Assembly (NCBI GenBank): GCA_037176725.1
Contig: JAZBRS010000026.1
Span: forward strand, 97,075,501 to 97,139,500
DNA length: 64,000 nt
Origin: Posidonia oceanica
Lineage: Eukaryota > Streptophyta > Magnoliopsida > Alismatales > Posidoniaceae
Direction: 5' to 3'
The position numbers and the translations under genes are program-made. A model generated the notes under the pieces. It was given only the letters and a program-made list of their open reading frames with translations. It was not told the DNA's origin and did not search any database. This document shows positions 31,011 through 43,714 of this stretch, piece after piece (position 1 is the first letter of the stretch; the number at the start of each line of letters is the position of its first letter).

Positions 31011-31438
31011 ACCTCCTCCGCGCGACTTCGTCCCAAAGGATGGAGTCCCGCATCCTTTCGCGTCTGGGAAATGGTCCAACTCTCCCGTCGCACTTTTGTG
31101 AGCATTGGCCATTCTTCTTTCTGTAGCAGGTCTGGACTTCCCACCAAGCTCCGCGACGCGCTGCAACGCCCCTCTTCAGCGTCATCGGCATCACCAGCGT
31201 CATCCGCGTCGTTTCGGCCTCCCTTCGGTACTAACTTCAGCACTAACTTTTGCATTTCAACCGCATTAGCATGCATCGCATATACTGCATTCCTTGCATC
31301 TGCACCTGCACATTGCACTGCGGCAACGGGCTACGATTTTCGGTGCATCCGCCGAATAAATGGCTCACGCCCATAACAAACCGCTGCTCTCGCCGGTCAA
31401 ATGGGGTGTCCCGTCAACCCTGAGCAGCGGCCTCGTTC

Positions 31439-31451
31439 AGGGAGGGGCATC
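31439..31451 (+). promoter_or_regulatory. Polypurine tract of A
   Basis: AGGGAGGGGCATC lies directly before the 3' LTR. C and E have matching tracts, so it is the primer site for plus-strand DNA. Confidence 0.88.
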
Positions 31452-34400
31452 TGTAGACACCCCATTTTGACGGGCCGGATCGATTGGAACCTTCTGGTGG
31501 CTGCTGAACCCGAATCTAGACCCAAACCAACACCTTTCTCTTCCCCTTTTCCCTCAAAACAAGCCCAAACCCAACCTAGGATTACCTCCCTTTCCCGAAC
31601 CCAAAAACTGACCAAAATCCACAGGAAAACTCACCCTTGATGACTTAGCAAACCCACCAAAAAGCCTGCAAAATTTCAAATCAGAACCCCTCCCTAAAAC
31701 CCTAGGAAACTTAGGCAAAACTACCTTTTTCTACACCATGAAACCCTTCCAAAACTTTCTCAAAACCAAACCAAAACTTCAGAGCCAGCTCCTCAAACCC
31801 TAGACCCTACACCCGCCAAGTTTCACCCCTTTCCGAGACCTCTAAGCCCTCTTTTCGGCCAAATTATCGTTTTCTCTTTCTAGGATTATCGTTTTCTCTC
31901 TCCTCTCTCTCTCCTGATTATCGTCTCTCTTTTCATCCCCTTCTTGCCCTTTTTCTGGCTTGGCTGTGGGCCCCCTTTGTACTTCTATCCCTTCTCTATC
32001 TTATTCCTATTTTTATTTTATTTTTAGCATTTTCCCTGAATTTTAAAAATCATTTCCCTCAAACCTATCTCTTTTCCCTCTATTTCCCTCCTTTTCCCAT
32101 TTCTTTCCTCCTCCTCTTTCCCTTTTCTCTCTTTTGCAAAAACCCATAAAAATCCCTAAAAATCTGTAAAACCCCAAAACATAAAAGAGACAAATCAGAG
32201 TTCTAAGAAAAACAACTAAAAAACATTAAACAAGCAATTAAAAACTTAAACTTAACTAAATCAAGCTAAAAAGAAAATCAAGCAAGAAAACTAAAAAATG
32301 CAAAACAAACCAAAAGAAAACACTGAAAAATCGAGGAAAAAACTAAAATAAAGTCAAAACCCACCAAAAGTAAAAACCCCCATCAGAAGAACTAAGAAAC
32401 AAACCCTAAAAAGAAGAATTAAAAAATAAACAATAAGATAAGTAATTAAAGAAGCAAAAAGACTTAACCTAATAAACATAAGAAAAACAACATGAGGACT
32501 TAATTAAAAAGGAAAAGAAAAACACGTTTAAAAGACTTAAAAAAACACCCCATCAAGCCAGAGAAGCCCAATTAAAAAACATCGAGAAAATCCACAAATA
32601 AAAATCAAAACATAATTCAAAAGACTTAAGAAAAGAAAACCTTAAAAGATTAAAACTAAAAGCCAAAACCCACTCTAATTAATATAAAAATAAATCCTAA
32701 AAATCCTAATTAACATCCTAAAATACTTAACAAGAAAACACAATTTTAAAAACAATTTAAAAGATTTAACAAACACTTAACCAAGTGGAAAACAAATTAA
32801 AAACAAAAGAAAGCCCTAAAACCCTAATCAAGCCCAAAACACATTAATTAACCCCAAAACAGTCATTAAAAAATCTAATAGAAACCCTAACCCACAACAC
32901 AACCTTTCTGGTATATTTATTTATTTTTATTTTATTTTTTCTAATTTTATTTCCTTTCTTTTCCCTCTCTTTCTTTCTTTCTCTCTTTTTATTTTTCTTT
33001 TCTTCCTTACTGGGCCCATCAGCCCGTTTTCCTTTTTTCCTTCTTTTTTTTCAAATTTCCAGGCCCGGCCCGCATCCACAGTGCGTCTTCCTCCTTCCCT
33101 CCTTCCGCACAGTACCGGCCGGTACAGTGTCTGCAGCCTCTGCGCGCCGCCTGCCATTTCCAGCCCCTGCCATGGCCAGGCCTGCGCTCGCACGCTCTCT
33201 GCCAGGACCGGACCGGCGTGCGCCGCTTCGCGTCCGTGCTCCTGCCACCGTTTCCTCGGCAATCAATGGCCGCAGTTCCGCAGTCCTGCAACCAAGAAAG
33301 GAGCTGTCCATAGAGCCGTAATGGGAGGAAAGGGAGAAGGAAAAAAGGATCCAGAATTCATCCCGGAGACCAGAGGAAGACCCCTGTGCGATCCCCAGCG
33401 AGAGAGAGAGCCGAATTCCCTCTGGAATTCACCCAGAAAACCAGTAGCTCCCCCGCTTGACTCCACTGCGAATCAAAGGCCAAAACCCCCCCAGAATCCA
33501 TCAGAATTCATCCCCCAATCTCGCCCGAACTCCCTGGAACGCAACCTTCGATTCCACAGCAAAATCACCCCCTAATCACCTAGCTTTCCAACTGTAAACC
33601 AACCAGAACCCATTCCGCAATTCCCTCCTCCAAAGCTCACCGCACCCTACCAAATTCCTCCCAGATACTCACCTGAACCCCATCTTCTCAGTCCACCCAT
33701 CCTTTAGTCGGACAGCTCACCACATCTCCGACAGTCCACAACAAACACCTACTCCGTTTTCTGCCCAAAATCTGACCCACCAGCAACCTCTCAACGCAGC
33801 GTCCCTCAGGCTAATCCAGGCCTCCCACGACCTTCGCCCGACCTCCAGCAAGCCCCAGGAGGCCGCCGCTCGATTTGGAGAGCGACACATCGTCCCCCTA
33901 CCTCAGGCGACGTCTCCTGCACCCATTTCAGCCGCTTGTTCCTCCGATCAACAAACCTCCGTTCCAGGCATTCAGAAAGCTCCGGAGGGTCGCGTGGAGC
34001 CGATCCCAACGCCCGCAAGCCGCGGACGACGCCCGCGACGCTCCGGACGGTCACCTCCGGCAACTGCAGAATCCACCTAGGTCGGGAGGACACCTCAGCC
34101 GCCCAAACAGGTAACTCCATGCATCCTTGGCCCCCTCTCCCTCCTCTGAAGCTTTTCCGCCGACCAGAACCAGCTCTCCGGCCCTCCTGCTCCGACTGCG
34201 TCTCGTCGGTCAGTCCTTCGTCTCCGGCGCCGGCCACTTGCCTCCCGGGCGCTCCAGCCATTGGAACGTCGCTCCGACACTCTCCAGAGCTCCGCACGGT
34301 CGCCGACAGTCCCCTCCGCCTTCCTGTGCATCCGCGAGCGCCCTGGGCCGGCGTTGCTGACCTCCGATGGTCCCTGCTACAGTACGTCGCCACCGCCGGC

Positions 34401-37274
34401 AGTCACTGTAGCGTTATTTTTTCAGTCATATAGTTTTGATGCAAGTATTACATTACTGCCTTAAGTTTTTATATTTTTGCGTTCTGGTCCTTAGCTTATT
34501 TAAGTTGCTTAGTTTCTGATTTAATATCATGCTAAATTGCTCATTTTATTCCTGTTTTTCAGTATTTACATTTTGGTCCTGTTACTGTGCTGTGTAGTTG
34601 TAATTTTTTATGTTTTAGTCCCTCTGTTTCTATTTTTTGCATTTAGGTCCTATTTTAAATCAGATCATTTAATAGCATGCATTTTGCCATATCATATTGC
34701 ATCCTGTGTCCCCATGCTTTACTGATTTTGCACTTAGGTCCATGCACTGTGGTAACCTAGGCTTTATTTTTTATTTTTGCATACTGCATTGCATATTTGC
34801 CCCTCTGTTTTTGCTTTTTTGCATTTAGGTCCATTTTAAATGGACAGTAGCCTCCTGCATGCATTTTTTTACTTATTACATTGCATTTTGGCCCCCCTGT
34901 TTTTTTAAAACTACACATCAGTCCTGTCTTCTGATTTCAGAGCATGTTTACCATACAAAATTGCATATTTGACCCCTGCATGATTCAAAAATCACACATA
35001 GGTCCATGCAACCTTTAAAAACCATGTAAAAAGACCGTTTTGCCCCTATAGTTGCATCTTAGCTCCTATGCTTACAAAATTGCATGTAGACCCTCCACTT
35101 GCATTCCCGGACTCCCCAGAACCCTGTTTCCTGGAAAATTTGCACTTTAGACCCCAGTCTTTTCCAAAATTGCATTCTGACCTCCTTTTGTTTTCAAAAC
35201 TTATTCTGATGCATACCCTCTTTTCAGAATGGCTTTCTCAACCCAGTCTTTTGCAAAATAACCCTCTGCCTTCTCCTGTTTTCAAAACCCTCTTCTGTGG
35301 ACCCCATCCTTTGTGAAAACCTGCATTTAGCCCCTTTTCTTTTTCAAAAATGCTTTTGAACTCCTGTCTTTTCCAATTTTCTCCCCCTTGTTTCCTTTTG
35401 CTTTTGCATGCATTCTGCATCCATTTAGTCTTGCACTTTAGCATCCTTTCGCACACACTAAGCACCTTTAGCTTCCCTTCGCTTGGGAGGACCTTTTGCA
35501 CACCCCTAGGACCTCCTGAACACTTAGATCTGCTCTTCTCCCCTGTTCTGGCCTTTCTGCCTTGAAGCTGCGATATCTTCCGATCCGGCCGCTGGATCTC
35601 CTCAAGTAAGCTGCCCAGGCGACCGCAGCGAAGCGCTCTTCACCATGGACCAAGCAGATCTCAGATCAGGCTCCCGGATTTCCAGGTATGTCCTCCTGAA
35701 CCCCTGCATTGCATTCATTTGCATGCCACTTGCATAGTTTTCCTCGTTTTCGATTTCTATCTCTTTAAGCATGTAGAATAGGGCCTCCTCTTCTTGTCTA
35801 CTAACTCAGATCCCTGTTTCGTGTACTCTTGGGCGTTTTGTGTTGAGTTTTCCCTGGATTCACCACTTAATGTGACTTTCTTCTCCCTTTTCCACGATCC
35901 GATCGCATCGCGAGCTTTGGGCAACGTGCGAGACACACCGTGGAACGGCCTAGCGGGAAATGGTCGCAAGAGAGGTGGTAATCCCTCCGTTTGCTCACTC
36001 TCCCTTTTGTAGGTCTTCACACTTACTCTGTGTGGTCCCGAACGGTGCCTGTTCTCACACATGCGTTGTTCTACCTCCCTTTTACTGCTCCTAATCTTTT
36101 CCTTGCATTCGCATTTGCACGGCTTTTTCCAAGGTTTTATCTCGTGGTTTTTTGGCACCGTTTTGCGTGCCCTTTAGTTTTCTTGCTCCGTTTTGCGTGT
36201 CCTTTGGTTTTCTTGCTCCGTTTGGCATGCAGCTTCGTTTTCTCGCAGTTTTGGCACCGTTTTGCGTGCCCTCCCGTTTTCTCGCTCCGTTTTGCGTGTC
36301 CTTTGGTTTTCTTGCTTCGTTTTGCGCGTAGTTCCGTTTTCTCGCACCGTTTTGCGTGCCGCTTCTTTGTCTTGCACCGTTTTGCATGCCCTCTCGTTTT
36401 CTCGCCTCGTTTTGCGTGCCGCTTTGTTTTCTTGCTCTGTTTTGCGCCCCTTTTCGTTTTCCCGCACTGCTTCGCGTTCTTGTTCCGTTCTCGCATCGTT
36501 TCGCGTGTCGGCCTTGTTTCTCGCATCGTTTTGCGTTCTTGCTTCGTTTCTCGCACCATTCCGCATGTTTTGCGTTATTTCCCTTGCATGTCGCCCGCAT
36601 TGCCTGTTTTCACCGTTGTTTTGTTTTATCGCCTACATTCGCATGTAGGGCAGTGATGCTTACTGCCTGGAGTTCTCACGAGCCAAGTTTCGCCCGGTTC
36701 GGAACACAGACAGCGTTGCTGAGCGCTTAGATTGCACGTTTACTTTCCTGCACTGCATTCCCTCAGTTAGAGCACACCTTTGAGCATCTCGATAAGCATT
36801 CATTGGCACTTAGGCATCTAAAGTTTGCATTTCCCTGCGTATGCGAGCGTAAGCCCAGAAAGACCGATTCTCGGGCGTGTCGGGGGTGCCTAACACCTTC
36901 CCCACGCGTAACAGGAGTCCTTACCCTCTCTTGGCCCGCAATGACCATATTGCCCTTATCCTAGGCACGAGTCACATCATTTGCATTCATTTGCATCTTA
37001 TTTCTTCTGCATTGCCTTGCGTTGCATCTTTTGCTTGGTTTTGCGTGATTATTCACGCATTTCCCGGTTTTTCCTTGTCTCCCAATTTAATAGACTTGGT
37101 GGCGACTCCGACTTTGTCTTATCTTCTTTCTTTTTTTCCCCTTTTTCCCTCTTTAAATGTTTTCGAGTTAGGTTTTCCTTCTCGGACATAGCCGCTTATA
37201 GTGAACCTGATTCTGATCGGTGCACGCGAGCTTTGGCAATGTGCATGGACGATCCGAACACTGGGATTACTACA
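31452..37274 (+). mobile_element. 3' LTR of A
   Basis: The ends and block order equal those of the 5' LTR. It is 10 bases longer overall; a visible indel is the extra array segment near 36316. Sub-blocks: CpG-rich 33060-34410, short repeats 34545-35390, minisatellite 36150-36570. It is followed by GTGGC and then C sequence. Confidence 0.93.
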
Positions 37275-37279
37275 GTGGC
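37275..37279. other. Target-site duplication of A, right copy (GTGGC)
   Basis: It matches 10624-10628. The same five bases also follow the 5' LTR as the first bases of leader and primer site, so the right boundary rests mainly on the TACA terminus and on the sequence differing from position 37280. Confidence 0.8.
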
Positions 37280-39669
37280 TATCAGATGTCCTCCTCCTCT
37301 TGAAGTGTGGCTGCCGATGTGCTCTGTAGTAACCTCTCGTCGACCATAGTGCTCATGACTACCCCTAGTGTGTCTGTTTGTAGGGTCGAGCGACTTGGGA
37401 GGAGGATCAGCTCTTGCTTGTGCTGCTTGGAGAGCTTGTGCTTGCAGAGTGAACCAAGTGCAGCTTCTACTTTATACCAGTCTGAATCTGCATACTCATC
37501 GTAGATGGGCAATTGGTCTTGTTCTGTTAAATCCTAGAACACTTGAGAGTCCACCGTTTGCTCATCACACCAGTCAGCGTAACAGTCATAAACGGGCAAG
37601 CAGCCTTCCTTTGTTAAGTCCTGGAGCACATGGGAATCAAGGTCCTCTCCGCTTGATGGGCTCTGTTCTGGATCTGCTGGTATGCACTGGATGGATGCAA
37701 ATTCATCCCGAGTAGCTGACAAGATGATCTCTACATCTGCATGATCTACTCGGTAGTTGAACAAGGGCTCTTGGTGTATCTGCATCACTTGTTGTCCTTC
37801 CTGAGCTGCCTTTAGTCTGGCATTAAGCTCATACCACATGATCTCATCCTTGTCATTAAGATTGTGTATTTTATCTTTGACCGTGAAGCATTCTTCAAGG
37901 GTGTGCTCGTTGTTCTGATGATAAGGGCAATGCTTGGCCATATTAGCGTTTGGGTAGCTTGGACTGGGCTCTAGGAGTTGCAGATCTCCACTCTCAACCA
38001 ACATCCTGATTGTATCGGGGATTGATTTAGGAAGCGGCTGATAGTTTTGCCTTTAAGGGCCTTTGTAGTTTCGTGGAGGAGGAATGTTGTGATAGTTCCT
38101 CTGCCCCTGTTGTTGCCCCTGGTATCTTTGCTGGGCATGTACTGGATAATCAGGTGGCTGTTGTTGTTGGTGCTGTATTGGCTGCACTAACTGCCCCTAG
38201 TACTGCGTTGGTTGGCTTAGGTATGGCTCTCGCTGATACTAGGTCAGTTGCCCTTTGGCCAGGAGTGATTGCCCAAACTGGTATTGGTCCTTCTGCTTCT
38301 GCTAGAATGAGACTTGTTCCATGTCACCAGTGATCCCTTCAAGTGTATAGCCAGTGCCCTTCTTTTTGCCCCTTCCCTCGAGCTCTAAGAATGGTAGATC
38401 CTCTTCGTGACGAGGGATCATTGCAGCACGTTCGTGTAACTGAGGGTATGTTTGGAGGTCACTCATCAGTAGCCCTGTTCTGAGTGCTCCTGTAGTGTTG
38501 TGGGCGATGATCTCAACTGCTTGGCTTTCAGGAATATAGCATTTGGATCTTGCAGCCATGTCTCTCCATCTACTTGCAAAAGTGACGAACTCCTCATTAG
38601 GTTTCTTCTTTTCAGCGAGGAGGTCGCTCATTATAGGCTCAAGTTGGATGTGATGGACATATTAGCGTAGAAATTTCTCCTGAACCATCTTAAAGTCACT
38701 GAGATCGTACGCTGTGAGCGTGTTGAACTATCCTAGTGCTTCTCCTTCCAAGCTTTTGAAGAAGAGTTAGATTATAAGCCTGTTATCATATTGATAGGGT
38801 AGAGTATCCATAGCAAATGTGGCTAGATGGTCTCTTGGATCCTCTATTCCACTGTATTTCCTCATTTCTGGCATTTTGAATCCAGGTGGAAGAACAAAAT
38901 GAGGAAATTTCAACGTGTCAAACCCTATCGGTGCTTTATGCGTAACTCCTGCGTCTATGAGTGCCTCAGAGATCATTCTCTTGATGTCCTGTCCTGGCGT
39001 GGCTTGTTGTCCCAGGTTTAGGTGCCCATGGTTTTGGTGGAGTGGTGGTGATAGAGGATTGTATGGTGGAGACAAGGGTAAGGATTGATATGGAGTGTAG
39101 TATGATTGTGCATTAGCGGGAGGTTGTGGTGAATGTGTTATTCCGGGGTAATGTGGTTGGTATGATGTCTCGGGATATTGTGGTTGTTGGTAGGTTGTGT
39201 ATGATGGCATGGTTTGATGCATGGAAGGATAGGTTGGTGTTGTGTACGTGTGAGTGGGCGTGGTTAATGGATTTTGGTGGTAGTTTGGGAAAGAAGTTTG
39301 GTGGACAGATGAGGTTTGTAGGCTCCTAAATGAGGGATGGTGGTGCCGTGCCTAGAGTTGGTAGATCTCGTTAGTCACTTCCTCAGATAGATAGGAAGCG
39401 GTCGTTGTAGGTGGCACTACATGGGAGGTTACCCTGGGCAGTGTATGCTCAAACGGGACACTCCATGGTCGGGAGTGGCTTATCTCTCTTTCTTCTTCAA
39501 ACGACTGGCCCATTGCTTGCGAGAAACTAGGGGTTGCCGGCTCCTCTGCTTGTGGAGTTGAAGCTCTAAATAAGAACCCATTGGGGTCCATGCTTGGTCA
39601 TGCTGTGGAGGTAGAGGTTGAGGCAGATGTCATGTTGATGTGCTCGTGATTTTGTTGATAAGCTTCCAT
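37280..39669 (-). pseudogene. gag: gag of C-right
   Basis: This Gag starts at ATG 39669 (MEAYQQNHEH) and runs to the A insertion point. It comprises the Pro/Tyr/Gln-rich N-terminus, the Gag core (FPHFVLPPGFKMPEMRKYSG; then FVTFASRWRDMAARSKCYIP at 38540-38600) and a Gln-rich segment. The zinc motif CPYHQNNEHTLEEC lies at about 37890-37930, and an acidic tail carries two similar motifs, LPVYDCYAD and LPIYDEYAD. It is broken by several in-frame stops, mostly TAG, many replacing Gln. One TGA near 39605 stands where C-left has CGA. There is no protease or RT after it. It is the intact-length partner of the truncated C-left gag. Confidence 0.85.
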
Positions 39670-41035
39670 TGCAAGATTGTCCTTTTCTTTTTTTTCTTTT
39701 TTCAAACTATTACAGAGGATTCAAGAAGGAGATTACAGACTCGATTAACACTACTTAATACATACTCGATTAAATGAAAGTGAAAATATCAGTAAGTAGC
39801 TGCTGCTCTAATGTTTCTGCAACCTGTTAATGGAGATCAACAAATCCCTACAAACAAGGCACATTGAACGGAGCATTTCCCTGTAGTTGCCTGTGTGACA
39901 GGTGGCCAAACAAGTCGTCGGTTGACCGAGCGACTAAGCGAGGCGTCTTTTGAACAGGCATCTTAGTCCTTGTTCTTCTAACAGCCAAGGTCTGTCTTGG
40001 ACAGACCGCACAACAAACAGGAAAAAAGAATACAAGTTGTAGGCAGATCGTAGATTTTTATTTGTTTGAGTAATTAGTTAGTCAATTAGTTGAAACCTGC
40101 ATGTTTACAATTAATGGGATTTGGGCTAATGGGTACCAATCTTTGACCATCTTTAGGGTCCACCAAGAGGGCCTAAGTGGCGGATTTGTCTCTTTAAAGA
40201 GGAGTCCACCACCTAGGATTCTGTCCTAAGAATCGGCCCTTAGCAAACCATAAAGCGATAAATAAACAAAAAAAATTATAAAGTGTCAAGTATATACTAA
40301 GGATTATTTTTAACTTAAGGAAGTGGAGAAGTCAAAAATAAAAACCCTAGAACACCTTGAGCTCTTAATCTAACTATCCCGATCAAGTAGAGTATGGGAG
40401 AGCGACTTGCACTGGCCTGGGTTCGCTCTACTTGATTGTTTTAGTTAGAGTAAGATTTCCTCAAAGAACTTTAACTTTAATATCAGGAAATTAGTTTCCA
40501 CCTTAAAGGTGGACACATACAATCTTAGAAACCATTAAAAAACTAAAGGACAGTGAACAGGAATTTTAATTAGATTTTTTTTTTAAGTTGCTGCAGATTT
40601 AGAAAAGAAAAAGAAATGATACAAGCTATTGAAAATAAATGATCTACAATAAAAAGAAATCCAGGTCCAGTCGTCGGTAGAGGGTGTGCCTGGAATAGTC
40701 GCCGCAATGAACTGCGACTTAATCAGGTGCCTGTTTACTAGGCGGCTGGATGTTTGAACTTTCCATTTTTTAGAATAGTGGTAGCCTAACCCTCTATGAC
40801 TGTAAACAGGAGGTTATCGTTGCCCCAAAGTGCTAACGAGACCTCTTGCCTCAAGCCAAGATGGTTAGGTTAAAAAAAGATGTTCTAAAAACAAGGGGAA
40901 AAAAAACTAAAGGGTTTAGGAGTTGTGAAAACCTAGGCGCACGGCCTCCTAAACCAAAAAAAACAAAGTAGATCTAAAAAGAAATAAAGGAAGGAAAGGA
41001 ATTACTTACGTAGCATGGGGGTTGGCTAAAGCCGA
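39670..41035 (-). other. 5' leader of C-right
   Basis: It corresponds to 5032-6397 with only scattered substitutions and contains nothing recognisable as a gene. Confidence 0.6.
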
Positions 41036-41053
41036 GTCCCACCGTGATCGCCA
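41036..41053 (-). promoter_or_regulatory. Candidate primer binding site of C (right copy)
   Basis: The minus strand reads TGGCGATCACGGTGGGAC, the equivalent of 6398-6415 with one difference. It would pair with a tRNA-Arg-like 3' end (family from memory). Confidence 0.5.
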
Positions 41054-41058
41054 CTCTC

Positions 41059-42516
41059 TATGGATGTGGATTTGGGGGGTGTTTAAGAAGATGACTGCGC
41101 CTCCACATATGTGGTCAACTTTTGTCGTGATCGCCACTCGCCTTTGGGTAGACAAGACACCTTGGGGGAGATTATGAAGATGTAGGTCCTTGGACTACTA
41201 GATCGACGGCTGGATGTCGTCTAGCGGCTCCCTCGTGTTACGTAAGCGTTTCCTTTCCTTCAAAACAAATAAACAAAAAAACAAGAGATCTAGGTAAGTT
41301 GGTGTGTAGTAAATGATAACAAAGAAGAACAAAGAATACTAGAAACAAATAGATCTAATACCAACCGGGGATTGTTCCCCGCATGCATATGCTATGGGTC
41401 CTATTTTAAGGAATGCAATATGAAATGTAATGAAAAAGATTGGAAGAAGACTCCCTTCACCCTTGTGCTGTATGCAGTGGAGTAGAAGTGGAGGCACGGT
41501 CGGAGCTCCAGCTAAGCTCGAGATCTCTGGGATCGTAGTTGGGTGTAGTGATCTCTGGGATCTAGGTTTCTCTTTTGAAGGTAGAGAGTAGGGTTTCTGG
41601 CTTGGAAACTCTAGCTATTTGAAGATGGAAGCTCAAAACCCTAGAAACCTAATGGAAATTTCTCCAAGATAGGTTTTCCTCACAACTGGCCGGGGGTTCA
41701 AACACTGACCCATGGGGTCAATTTATTGACTCCAAGGGGTGTGGGTGATTAACACATAGAAATTTCTTGAAAAAGTGGCAGTTATGGCCAGTCGCCGCAT
41801 GGGTAGGCGACTAAGACCAGCAACCGCCCAAGCAAACGTGTGGAAAACCGTAGAAATTCGGTTGATAGAGGCCACGATCGTTAGTCGCTGATTAGGTTGG
41901 CGTCTAGAGGTTAGTCGTTGTCTTTGTTGGCGTCTAGCAATTGAGGGGTTCGTGGGAAATAACCGTTTCTGTTCCACGACCGTTAGTCACCGTTTAGGTT
42001 CACGCCTAGCTGTTAAGGGGATCGTGGGACACAACTGCCAAAAATAACCGCTCGATTTGGTTAATGGAGCCCACGACTGTCAGTCGCTGCTTAGAGTGGC
42101 ACCTAGGTTAGTCACTTGTTGACATGGTGCCTATCCCAGTCGCCTCCCCAGCTGGCAACTAGCAACATCTTTTGTATTTTTAACCTTGTCTTTTACGTTT
42201 GATCCAGAAAACTCGATTAAAAGCCCGTAAAACTTCAGATATCTCATGAAATCATAAAAACATCTTCTTTAACTCAAATCTGTCACTGATTTGAGTGGAA
42301 AAGTGTGCTCAAAGGTACTCAAACTTGCCACTAGTTTGGGCGAGTCAGCTCTGCCACAGCTAACGTCATTGAGCTAAGTAGAATCAAGTGTTGTTTTTAA
42401 GCAAGTCACGAAAACTCCGGAAAATGTGTTATTAAAGCCTTAGTTATGTGATCTATGTGCCTCAGAAGTTCCTGTCCTCTATGAACTCTGGGAAATGCGA
42501 AAATGGGATATCTACA
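41059..42516 (-). mobile_element. Right (5') LTR of C
   Basis: This is 1458 bp, the same length as the middle LTR. The outer end TCTACA at 42516 is sharp, since element D resumes at 42517. The inner end is placed by homology; the terminal TG of the middle copy is TA here. It contains the same AGTCGCC-type motifs (about 41780-42140). Confidence 0.72.
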
Positions 42517-42521
42517 GCATC
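42517..42521. other. Candidate target-site duplication of C (GCATC)
   Basis: GCATC follows the outer C LTR end and is part of the D LTR terminal sequence. The other copy lies beyond the left edge of the window. Confidence 0.45.
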
Positions 42522-42556
42522 GTGCATGGACGCGCCGATTTTCAGTGTTACTACAG

Positions 42557-42574
42557 TGGCAACTCTGCTGGGGA
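42557..42574 (+). promoter_or_regulatory. Primer binding site of D
   Basis: TGGCAACTCTGCTGGGGA lies one base after the LTR end ACTACA. It differs from the A site at two positions, both G/C to A/T changes (CGACTCC to CAACTCT). Confidence 0.85.
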
Positions 42575-43714
42575 TTCTACACTCTGGCTTTTGTTTTGGC
42601 TTTCTCGACTGCTTCGGTTTCGCACTTTGCTTGCCTTGTGCATTTGCATGCCTTGCCTGCTTGCTTGCTTGCCTGTCTACTTTACTTGCTTTATCTCTTG
42701 CATGATGCCATGATTGCTTGCATTGCTTTATTTCTCGCATTACATTTCTAAATACTTGCTTGGCACAATAATACATGCCTTCTGCGTGATGAATGCTTTG
42801 TTTTACACACTTGCTATGCCACTGCACATGCACATGCCATGTATTCTTGCCTTTTGATATGATAAGTGCTTTCCTTTCACTATCATGTCCACAACACATT
42901 GCACATGCCATGCACATGCTTTTTGCCTTGCTGTGTGATTACTTGCATGCCATGACTTCCTGTTTCTTTCCCTTTTTGCATATGCCATGCCTAGGATAGT
43001 AGAAACATGCTTGCTCCCCTTTTGCTTAATTTAAAAGCTACAATAAAGCCAAGCAATAACATTTAAGCACAACTACAGCCAAAACTTGCAATTTTCCCCT
43101 TTGGCTAAACAAAATGCAAGTAAAATACATTAATGCATACTCGCATGATTGATCATACTAGAAAGCATGCATTCTCTCCTCAAACCCACCCACAGTCTGC
43201 GAAGTGTAGTCCTGGTCTCTTGCTCCATCGCTTTGGCATGGCGTGAGTTGGTCGGTCTATCCCTCCTTATTAGGGATCGTGTCAGTGTTAGTAGAGGATA
43301 CAGCCCATGCTTTGGTAGGGCTAAGACTCCTAAAGCACCACCCCGTCACTGCTTGAGCTTTGGTCAGGATTTAGACGTGGGACCTACTTTTTTCTGACCT
43401 AGAGTCTGTCAATAAACCCATTACCCATGATTGCGTCCAAGTAGGTCATCTACTCAAGACATGCATGGTGAGAGAGTGCATATTAGGGCATTCATCTACA
43501 CGTGTGCCATTCATGCCACCCCTAATAACTTCTTTTGCATCCAACCTCTAATTCATTTGTTGTTTTCGCAGGTACGTGCAGGATCCGCTTCCAGGACCCT
43601 GAGCGTCCCTCCTCTTTGTCTTTGAGCTATTCGTCGCTTCCGACAGTAGCTCCCCTTAGGTTTCGTGTCTTTGCCTTTCATCGCAGCCCTATTCTCACTT
43701 GCTCTCGGTCAGCT
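42575..43714 (+). other. 5' leader of D
   Basis: 1.1 kb of leader; 43150-43400 and 43600-43714 align with 17150-17420 and 17650-17760 of A. It has no confident gene. Confidence 0.6.

Larger units (their letters stand above)
10629..37274 (+). mobile_element. Element A: complete 26.6-kb Tat/Ogre-type LTR retrotransposon
   Basis: The element has near-identical LTRs of 5813 and 5823 bp (TGTAGACACC...ATTACTACA), a GTGGC duplication on both sides, a tRNA-Arg-type primer site, gag, protease, G-patch-like segment, RT, RNase H, a second RNase H, integrase, an extra ORF3, a repeat-rich 3' UTR and a polypurine tract. The internal region is 15.0 kb. The order and the second RNase H are those of the Tat/Ogre branch. 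I see no long frame upstream of gag, so it lacks the ORF1 described for legume Ogre. It lies in the internal region of C. The few differences seen between its LTRs make it the most recent insertion whose two LTRs can be compared here. Confidence 0.93.
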
